This document shows, in pieces, positions 1-4,342 of a stretch of 6,129 bases of DNA. Each line of letters opens with the position of its first letter. The stretch's first letter is position 1. The DNA comes from Parachlamydiaceae bacterium. GTDB lineage: Bacteria > Chlamydiota > Chlamydiia > Chlamydiales > Parachlamydiaceae. The DNA is taken from assembly GCA_030679615.1 (NCBI GenBank), contig JAUXSJ010000173.1, positions 1 to 6,129 on the forward strand, in the 5' to 3' direction. A model generated the notes under the pieces. The model did not search any database. It was not told the origin of the DNA and worked only from the letters and a program-made list of their open reading frames with translations. The translations under genes were made by a program, and so were the position numbers.

Positions 1-185
1 CAATCCCTCATTATCACTCATCAGATTGCTATCTTCAAATGAACGATCCCATTTCCGCTATGTTATCTCTAGAGCTTGCAATCAAGCATTCCAATGGAAA
101 AGAGGAGTTTTCTAAAATAAAAGAAAGAGCTCTTTTAAGCTTGGAAAATTTAAAACAACAAGTCGAAGCAACTAAAGAAATTTAA
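1..185 (+). CDS. lcrH: LcrH/SycD-family class II T3SS chaperone, C-terminal end (partial)
   Basis: This gene enters from the left edge. The reading frame is set by codons beginning at base 3 and ends at TAA 183-185, giving about 60 residues. It opens with IPHYHSSDCYL, which matches in position the segment IPYFHLYDCFM (residues 130-140) of the complete LcrH-type chaperone at 1880-2467. After that come an amphipathic helix (DPISAMLSLELAI) and a charged C-terminal helix ending in EATKEI. This is the last TPR repeat and capping helix of a translocator chaperone. Such proteins bind the N-terminal region of T3SS translocators in the bacterial cytoplasm and keep them soluble until secretion. The copB start lies 31 bases downstream, so the two are probably co-transcribed, as lcrH_1 and the CopB region are linked in Chlamydia. 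The N-terminal two thirds lie outside the window. The family call rests on the paralogue match and the context. Confidence -1.
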   Translation, partial: IPHYHSSDCYLQMNDPISAMLSLELAIKHSNGKEEFSKIKERALLSLENLKQQVEATKEI

Positions 186-204
186 TTGCGTTGAGTGTTA
201 AAAA

Positions 205-211
205 AAAGAGG
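205..211 (+). promoter_or_regulatory. Ribosome binding site deciding the copB start
   Basis: AAAGAGG lies five bases before ATG 217. The alternative in-frame GTG at 211 overlaps the last base of this site and has no site of its own at a workable distance. ATG 217 is therefore the better start. Confidence -1.
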
Positions 212-216
212 TGTGT

Positions 217-1869
217 ATGAGTCACGAGCTAAATTCCATGTCTCCAACAGAACCATCGATTCCTGGGTCTAGCTTAGGAGGATCTGATCAAACGATTGAA
301 AAAAGAGAATCTCCTGCAGGAAATATTTATCAAGATCAGATGATTCACGGGACATCCACTCAGCAAAAATTGCCTACCCCTCCAATAGGATTAATAGTTG
401 ATATCATGGCAGATGTTCCTGCTTTAGAAAAACCAAGAGCCGCAGAAGAAATTGTCGCTGATGAAGTTGTTAAAACAAAACAGATTGATCAAGCCGTTTT
501 AAATAAACAAATTAAGACAAAGCTTTTGGAAAACATCGTCAGTATTTTAGAAGATCACTATGAAGTGGCTAAACAAAATACTAAAGTGGGAGAAAAAAAT
601 GAAGATCCAGAATCTGAAGGAAGTCTCAATTATCTTGACGCTGTATTTGCAGCATTAAAAAGTACAAAAGAACAACTAAGGGTTAGTCAAATTGAAGACG
701 CAGAAACAGCAAAAAAAACTTCTGATTATAAAATTGTAGAAATAGAAAAAAGAAGTGTTCTTGCCGATGAACAATTAGAGAAAATGGATAAAATGAAAAA
801 ATGGCAAGATATAATAGGTTTTGTTGGAGACGTCATGAAGTGGCTAGGGCCTGTTTTAGCTGGTGCTTGCCTAGTGGCAACGTTTTTAACAGCTGGATTA
901 GCCGCTCCTTTACTAGTCGCATCATCTCTTCTTTTAGCATATTCTGTGGTGGATAGCATGTTTGGGGTGACAGCTAAGGTAATGGAAGAAGTTAATAAAG
1001 CGCTTGAAAGTGCAATGCCGAATTCAAGCTTAGGTCAAGCATTAACAAAAATTTTAATTGTAGCGGTTGCTGTTACAGTAATTGTAGCTGCTGTTGCATT
1101 AGGGAATGCTGCTTCTGCTGCAAATGTCGGTTCACAAATGGTTAAGAAAGCCGCTGAATTTATGTTGACAGCAATGAAACCTATTGCGATGCAAGCTGTT
1201 GTGATGGTGATCACAGCAAGTAATGCAATTCCAGAAGCAGCAGGTGAGTTAGCAGGATTATTTGCAGGCGAAGAGGGTGCTCAAGTTATTGAAACAATTG
1301 TTATGATTTTGCAATTAATAGCCGTGACAATGGCGATGCTTTTAATCGGAAAAGGTTCAAGTAAGCCTGAGCCGGATGTAAATCTTAAACCAAAACTTAC
1401 TGCTTTAGAAAAAGTAAAAGAACTTGCCGATTCAATGCTACAAAAACTGAAAGAATTGCCAGCTGAAGCAAAAGGAACGGTGGTTGATACCCTCAAGGTG
1501 ATAAGAAAAATGTTTAGTTCTGGAGGAGCGATGGATATTCTATCCGGAATTAAATCAATGGAAGGAAGTGTTAAGTTTTTAACAGGAATGCAATTGATTA
1601 CAATTCTTATTGATGCTTCAGCAAGTACAGCTTCAGGATTAATGAATGTGAACGTTGCTAGGTTATATAATCAAGTAGGGGATATTAAATCAGAAGACGA
1701 GATGTTAGCGGGTTATCAAAAATCGATGGATCAATTAATTAATACAATTTATACAGGAATGGAGCAAGCAGGTCAGTCTGCTGAAACTGTTCAAGATGAT
1801 TTAAATAGTTTAATATTTGGTTTTGGTCAATCAGTTCAAAATTTGTCATCATCCTCATATAGAGGTTAA
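217..1869 (+). CDS. copB: CopB-like T3SS major translocator (YopB/SctE family)
   Basis: The protein has 550 residues when read from ATG 217. It is predicted to be a secreted T3SS translocator that inserts into the host membrane with CopD to form the pore. The N-terminus is polar and rich in Ser, Pro and Thr, as in a secretion-signal region. At residues 68-73 it has PALEKP, an exact match to the P-x-L-x-x-P motif by which translocators bind LcrH/SycD chaperones. A charged, coiled-coil-prone helical stretch (about 140-195) follows. The core is hydrophobic: about 210-245 (WLGPVLAGACL onward), 279-296 (ILIVAVAVTVIVAA), 323-340 and 352-374 (VIMVITASN- and IVMILQLIAV-type segments), and a weaker one at 453-475. 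The C-terminal tail is amphipathic and polar. It is somewhat longer than the roughly 490 residues I recall for chlamydial CopB, mostly in the N-terminal part. Chaperone genes flank it on both sides. The family assignment is firm; which chlamydial CopB paralogue it corresponds to is not settled. Confidence -1.
   Translation: MSHELNSMSPTEPSIPGSSLGGSDQTIEKRESPAGNIYQDQMIHGTSTQQKLPTPPIGLIVDIMADVPALEKPRAAEEIVADEVVKTKQIDQAVLNKQIKTKLLENIVSILEDHYEVAKQNTKVGEKNEDPESEGSLNYLDAVFAALKSTKEQLRVSQIEDAETAKKTSDYKIVEIEKRSVLADEQLEKMDKMKKWQDIIGFVGDVMKWLGPVLAGACLVATFLTAGLAAPLLVASSLLLAYSVVDSMFGVTAKVMEEVNKALESAMPNSSLGQALTKILIVAVAVTVIVAAVALGNAASAANVGSQMVKKAAEFMLTAMKPIAMQAVVMVITASNAIPEAAGELAGLFAGEEGAQVIETIVMILQLIAVTMAMLLIGKGSSKPEPDVNLKPKLTALEKVKELADSMLQKLKELPAEAKGTVVDTLKVIRKMFSSGGAMDILSGIKSMEGSVKFLTGMQLITILIDASASTASGLMNVNVARLYNQVGDIKSEDEMLAGYQKSMDQLINTIYTGMEQAGQSAETVQDDLNSLIFGFGQSVQNLSSSSYRG
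418..435 (+). other. Chaperone-binding motif P-x-L-x-x-P in CopB
   Basis: These codons encode PALEKP, CopB residues 68-73. Known translocators of the YopB/IpaB/CopB group carry a P/V-x-L-x-x-P hexapeptide near the N-terminus that sits in the concave TPR groove of the SycD/IpgC/LcrH chaperone. Its presence between two LcrH-type genes supports both assignments. Confidence -1.
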
Positions 1870-1873
1870 GGAG
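1868..1873 (+). promoter_or_regulatory. Ribosome binding site deciding the second lcrH start
   Basis: AAGGAG overlaps the last two bases of the copB stop codon (TAA 1867-1869) and sits six bases before ATG 1880. This strong site favours ATG 1880 over an in-frame TTG at 1817, which would add 21 residues inside the copB coding region. The overlap also suggests translational coupling to copB. Confidence -1.
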
Positions 1874-1879
1874 AGCACC

Positions 1880-2467
1880 ATGGCTCAAAATGAAACAGTC
1901 GATAAAATGCACGTTGTAATAGAAGAAATTTTGAATCAACTCAAGTTGATGAATGTCTCTGTTAATGAAGAGACAAAGCAAATGATTCAAAAAGTTGTTT
2001 CTAATTTACTAGAAAAAGGGATTCTTCCAAAAGAAACATTAGGGTTTAATCCAATGGTTTTGGAAAAAATTTATTTTCATGCATATAACTTATTTCAAGC
2101 TGGAAAATATAAAGATTCACTTCTTGTTTTTGAACTTTTGAATAATTTAGATCCATATGATGTTCGTTTTTGCTTTGCTGCTGGGGCATGTTATCATTAT
2201 TCAAAAGATTATTTAAAAGCTGCTGGAAAATATATTGAATGCACAACACTAGATCCTGTTAATCCTATTCCTTATTTTCATCTTTACGACTGTTTTATGC
2301 ATACAGATCATTTAATGAGTGCCTTTGTTGCGATTAATCAAATGATGAACATCATTGGAGATAATCCAGATTACCAAACTTTAAAAGATAAAGCTCAACT
2401 TGAAATTAATTTCTTAGAGGATCACCTTAAGAAACACCTAAAAGAAAAATACGAGGCGAAAGACTAA
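1880..2467 (+). CDS. lcrH: LcrH/SycD-family class II T3SS chaperone, complete
   Basis: The protein has 195 residues. It is predicted to be a cytoplasmic all-helical TPR chaperone for the CopB and/or CopD translocators. Residues 1-50 form a helical N-terminal arm. Three TPR-like helical pairs follow: 62-92 (IYFHAYNLFQAGKYKDSLLV with LNNLDP), 95-126 (FCFAAGACYHYSKDYLKAAG with TTLDP) and 130-160 (PYFHLYDCFM with AFVAINQMM). The pattern LF..GKY..SL..FE.L..LDP..........AG.CY....DY..AA..Y is characteristic of the SycD/LcrH/IpgC family. The tail (165-195) is a charged helix rich in Lys and Glu. It is longer than Yersinia SycD (168 residues) because of extended ends. It starts 10 bases after copB and precedes copD. 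It is clearly paralogous to the chaperone that ends at 185. The family is very likely; its division of clients with that paralogue is unknown. Confidence -1.
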   Translation: MAQNETVDKMHVVIEEILNQLKLMNVSVNEETKQMIQKVVSNLLEKGILPKETLGFNPMVLEKIYFHAYNLFQAGKYKDSLLVFELLNNLDPYDVRFCFAAGACYHYSKDYLKAAGKYIECTTLDPVNPIPYFHLYDCFMHTDHLMSAFVAINQMMNIIGDNPDYQTLKDKAQLEINFLEDHLKKHLKEKYEAKD

Positions 2468-2490
2468 AAAATTTAATACTAATAATAACT

Positions 2491-2503
2491 GACTCATTGA
2501 GTC
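2491..2503. promoter_or_regulatory. 13-base palindrome in the copD leader
   Basis: GACTCA-T-TGAGTC is a perfect inverted repeat around one central base. It lies in the 74-base gap between the second lcrH and copD. Its right half contains TTGAGT, which could be the -35 element of a copD promoter, so an operator role is possible. No specific regulator is recognised. Confidence -1.
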
Positions 2504-2526
2504 GATAATTATCATAATATTATGAT
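2497..2526 (+). promoter_or_regulatory. Candidate promoter for copD
   Basis: TTGAGT (2497-2502) and TATGAT (2521-2526) are 18 bases apart and match the bacterial housekeeping consensus at 4 of 6 and 5 of 6 positions. Initiation about 7 bases on would leave almost no leader before the ribosome site at 2530-2536, which weakens the call. The region is AT-rich, so chance matches are easy. copD may simply be read through from the upstream operon. Confidence -1.
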
Positions 2527-2527
2527 A
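2510..2527. promoter_or_regulatory. 18-base perfect palindrome in front of copD
   Basis: TATCATAATATTATGATA is a perfect uninterrupted palindrome that ends three bases before the copD ribosome binding site (2530-2536). As DNA it could be a dimeric regulator site overlapping the possible -10 element. As RNA it could form a weak AU hairpin beside the ribosome site. Both roles are inferred. Confidence -1.
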
Positions 2528-2541
2528 TTAAAGGAGTAGAT

Positions 2542-3504
2542 ATGGGAGACCCAATCGTTCCAAACATTGAACCAACTGGAGTACATCGATACGAAGGAGT
2601 GTCTGATGCTGATCCAATTGAAGCAACAAAAGTGTCGAGAGATTCTTTGGGTTCAGTGATGAGACTTGAAGTGAGAAAGCTTTCAGTTGATAATGATTCT
2701 ATTAAACCTGAAGCACCACAAATTTCAAAACCAGATCAATTAACCTTGTCAGGCCCAAATCGAAAAGAAGATAGTTTAGAATTAGTTTTATATCCAAAAA
2801 TTGTTCCATTTTTAGCTATTCTATCGTTCATCATGAATGAGTTAGCGCGTTCACAAGGTATGGCGCATTATATGGAATCCGGCGTGGCAATGAAACAATT
2901 TGAAAACATTCAAACCAGTTATAAAATAAGTTCTGAAATTACTAAATCCACAGCTGAAAAAGAAGCAGCAATGTATCTTTCACAAGCTATCTCTTCTATT
3001 GGACAAGGTCTTTCGTCCTTTGGTCAGATAGGATTAAGTGCTCAGAACATCGCAAAAACTAAAGGAGATACTGAGGTTGTTGATTTTGATAGACAAATTG
3101 CAGCAAAAGAAGCGGAAAGAGATGCTCCTGTTGTAGCTGATCAGGCAGTTGTAAGGAGACCAGTAGAAGAAATAGAGAAAGACATACAAGGTTTAAAAAA
3201 TCAAAAATCTGAAATTTTTAATAAGAAATTACAACAATTTAACTATGAAACACAATGGGCAGTTGAAGGTGTTAAAAATTCAATTGGTGCAGTGTCACAA
3301 TTGAGTCAATCAAGTATTGCCAGTGAAAAAGGACAACTTGAAGCTGAAAGGCAAGTTGAAGAAGGATATAAACAAGCTTTCCAATCTCGTTATGATACTT
3401 CTGTAAGAAGTCGAGATGAGGCAGCAAGTAATATCTCTAGAACTTTAGATTCATTAAAAGACATGACAAAGAGTTACATTAACGCGACTAAAATTGGACA
3501 ATAA
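2542..3504 (+). CDS. copD: CopD-like T3SS minor translocator (YopD/SctB-type)
   Basis: The protein has 320 residues and starts at ATG 2542, five bases after AAAGGAG (2530-2536). It is predicted to be the partner of CopB in the host-membrane pore. Residues 1-75 are polar and proline-containing. LTLSGP at 67-72 is a degenerate form of the P/V-x-L-x-x-P chaperone-binding hexapeptide. One hydrophobic segment lies at about 81-98 (LVLYPKIVPFLAILSFIM), as expected for the single membrane segment of a minor translocator. The rest is Ser/Gln/Ala-rich helix (120-172), a charged coiled-coil-prone stretch (about 180-230, with many Glu, Lys and Gln) and an amphipathic C-terminal region (about 255-315). 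Position after copB and an LcrH chaperone matches chlamydial translocator operons. It is shorter than the 400-plus residues I recall for Chlamydia CopD. Sequence motifs in this family are weak, so the name depends partly on context. Confidence -1.
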   Translation: MGDPIVPNIEPTGVHRYEGVSDADPIEATKVSRDSLGSVMRLEVRKLSVDNDSIKPEAPQISKPDQLTLSGPNRKEDSLELVLYPKIVPFLAILSFIMNELARSQGMAHYMESGVAMKQFENIQTSYKISSEITKSTAEKEAAMYLSQAISSIGQGLSSFGQIGLSAQNIAKTKGDTEVVDFDRQIAAKEAERDAPVVADQAVVRRPVEEIEKDIQGLKNQKSEIFNKKLQQFNYETQWAVEGVKNSIGAVSQLSQSSIASEKGQLEAERQVEEGYKQAFQSRYDTSVRSRDEAASNISRTLDSLKDMTKSYINATKIGQ

Positions 3505-3529
3505 TTACATTGTTTTAATTATTTTTTTT
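3500..3529 (+). terminator. AT-only terminator-like hairpin at the copD stop
   Basis: AATAATTA (3500-3507) pairs perfectly with TAATTATT (3516-3523) across an 8-base loop, followed by T's to 3529. The stem overlaps the copD stop codon (3502-3504). It has the shape of an intrinsic terminator, but all eight pairs are A-T, so it would be weak by itself. The long hairpin starting 30 bases downstream may contribute to ending the transcript. Confidence -1.
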
Positions 3530-3561
3530 CATAATGCTTGCTTGGTAAAGGCCGTAACTTA

Positions 3562-3585
3562 AAATGCCGTCCTTTCAGGACTCAA
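3562..3585 (+). repeat. Hairpin module 1 of the inverted repeat
   Basis: AAATGCC is followed by the 13-base hairpin GTCCT-TTC-AGGAC (3569-3581) and then TCAA. Its mirror copy is at 3772-3795. It shares its layout with module 2, which begins 75 bases later. Confidence -1.
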
Positions 3586-3636
3586 TGATTTATTTACATT
3601 TTCCTAGGCCTCCGCTTCGCTTCGACCTAGGCTATC

Positions 3637-3660
3637 AAATGCCGGCCCATTGGGCCTGAA
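3637..3660 (+). repeat. Hairpin module 2 of the inverted repeat
   Basis: AAATGCC is followed by the 13-base hairpin GGCCC-ATT-GGGCC (3644-3656) and then TGAA. Compared with module 1, stem positions 2 and 5 change together with their partners (T-A to G-C and T-A to C-G), so pairing is kept. In the right arm the equivalent hairpin, read on the minus strand, has loop GTT instead of ATT. That is the only difference between the arms. Confidence -1.
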
Positions 3661-3771
3661 GAATTTTAGCTTAGATTATAATTATCTTAAGTTGTTTTTA
3701 GGCCCAACGGGCCGGCATTTGATAGCCTAGGTCGAAGCGAAGCGGAGGCCTAGGAAAATGTAAATAAATCA

Positions 3772-3800
3772 TTGAGTCCTGAAAGGACGGCATTTTAAAT
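3772..3800 (+). promoter_or_regulatory. Possible outward promoter at the repeat edge
   Basis: TTGAGT (3772-3777) and TTAAAT (3795-3800) are 17 bases apart, each matching the housekeeping consensus at 4 of 6 positions. If real, the right end of the inverted repeat would drive the Scc4-like gene at 3840. The match is modest and unproven. Confidence -1.
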
Positions 3801-3839
3801 GAATGCATGCTGTTAACAATCATTAATAGAGTGTGATTT

Positions 3840-4226
3840 ATGCAAGATATATTTATTAATGAACTGAGTCAAGATCTTGATATGGAGGAATTTATCACCT
3901 CAAAAGAACCTTTTCACTACACATTAACTTTCGAAGATAACGTCGTCATTGAAGTTGTTAAATCCAATGATTCTTATCTTTTTAAAGCTAATATTGCTGA
4001 AATTCCTAAAGTGAATTCAGAATCTTTTTTATTGCGATTAATGGAAGCAAATCTTTTTGGCTTAGGCACTAGAGGGTCAGCTATTGGGCTCGATGAAAAA
4101 GAAAATCAAAGCACCCTTTCATTAGAAGTGGATGCAAATCAAAAATACCAAAATTTAAAAAATCAATTAGAAGATTTTGCAAATGTGATAGATTTTTGGA
4201 GAAAAGAATCATTAAATCATCACTGA
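3840..4226 (+). CDS. scc4: Scc4-like class I T3SS chaperone (CesT/Tir-chaperone fold)
   Basis: The protein has 128 residues, acidic overall. ATG 3840 is the first possible start, because an in-frame TGA lies at 3834-3836; the ribosome site in front is poor (at best a short GAG at 3829-3831). The CesT-family pattern is clear: an N-terminal helix (1-15), beta strands (about 26-40 and 45-52), the helix motif LMEANLFG (67-74), then GTRGSAIGLDE (76-86), the strand STLSLEVD (91-98) and a C-terminal helix (101-121). In Chlamydia the gene directly before cdsD (CT664) is CT663, now Scc4. It pairs with Scc1 as chaperone for the plug protein CopN and also binds RNA polymerase. Here too the next gene is cdsD-like, so gene order supports the name. 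Whether this protein keeps the RNA polymerase role cannot be judged from sequence. The class I chaperone call is strong; the Scc4 orthology is likely. Confidence -1.
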   Translation: MQDIFINELSQDLDMEEFITSKEPFHYTLTFEDNVVIEVVKSNDSYLFKANIAEIPKVNSESFLLRLMEANLFGLGTRGSAIGLDEKENQSTLSLEVDANQKYQNLKNQLEDFANVIDFWRKESLNHH

Positions 4227-4237
4227 AATAGACATTT

Positions 4238-4265
4238 TTGTTATGGTTAAAAGTGTGCATATGAT
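4238..4265 (+). promoter_or_regulatory. Candidate promoter for cdsD
   Basis: TTGTTA (4238-4243) and TATGAT (4260-4265) are 16 bases apart, matching the housekeeping consensus at 4 of 6 and 5 of 6 positions. It lies in the 116-base gap after the Scc4-like gene and would start RNA near 4272, about 70 bases before the cdsD start. The hexamers overlap the GGTTAA motifs described separately. Confidence -1.
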
Positions 4266-4300
4266 TAACCTATTTTTATGATCCGCGTTTTTGGTTAATC
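4245..4300. promoter_or_regulatory. Three GGTTAA motifs, possible operator or attenuator
   Basis: GGTTAA occurs at 4245-4250 (+), at 4265-4270 (minus strand, as GATTAACC 4263-4270) and at 4293-4298 (+, as GGTTAATC 4293-4300). The last two form a perfect 8-base inverted repeat with a 22-base spacer. The first and second could pair instead. One copy lies between the -35 and -10 candidates and another overlaps the -10. No known regulator site is recognised. Confidence -1.
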
Positions 4301-4342
4301 TTTGCCATATACTTCTTGATCACAACAGATGGATATGAAAAT

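Larger units (their letters stand above)
3559..3798. repeat. Long near-perfect inverted repeat (two 99-base arms, 42-base loop)
   Basis: The left arm is 3559-3657 and the right arm 3700-3798. They are reverse complements with one mismatch in 99 positions (A3649 opposite C3708). The loop, 3658-3699, is very AT-rich. Inside each arm are two hairpin modules (3562-3585 and 3637-3660 on the left), and between them a segment with two CCTAGGC copies (3603-3609, 3626-3632) around two tandem CTTCG units (3615-3624). The arms are visibly richer in G+C than the flanking genes. No open reading frame or transposase is present, and no clear target-site duplication is seen at the ends. It fits a fold-back or MITE-like dispersed repeat, and as RNA it would form a very long duplex in either direction. 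It fills most of the 335-base gap between copD and the Scc4-like gene; the 30 bases before it (3530-3558) and 41 after it show no clear gene. Confidence -1.

Noticed and set aside
211..216. GTG start two codons before the chosen copB ATG
   Set aside because: The GTG overlaps the end of the only good ribosome binding site, leaving no usable spacing.
1817..1879. Upstream extension of the second lcrH start into copB
   Set aside because: The added 21 residues come from an out-of-frame reading of the copB tail, and AAGGAG sits properly before ATG 1880.
726..2249. Several minus-strand open frames of 67-83 codons within copB and the second lcrH
   Set aside because: They lie opposite strongly supported coding regions, have no convincing ribosome sites, and translate to composition-biased sequence with no recognisable motif.
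3551..3568. A third, partial hairpin module just left of the repeat (GGCCGTAAC resembling GCCGTCC)
   Set aside because: Only a few bases match and no hairpin can be formed.
3559..3798. CRISPR array or insertion sequence as explanation for the repeat
   Set aside because: There are only two inverted arms and no regularly spaced direct repeats with unique spacers. The element contains no open frame and therefore no transposase; no clear target-site duplication flanks it.
3559..3798. The inverted repeat as an ordinary rho-independent terminator
   Set aside because: The arms are several times longer than a terminator stem and there is no T tract directly after either arm. It may still block transcription, but it is not a standard terminator.
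4227..4245. Terminator after the Scc4-like gene
   Set aside because: There is a short T run at 4235-4239 but no stem before it.
4316..4342. TTG start for cdsD adding nine residues
   Set aside because: The FHA fold begins directly at ATG 4343, and TTG is a rarer start with no good ribosome site before it. It remains possible.
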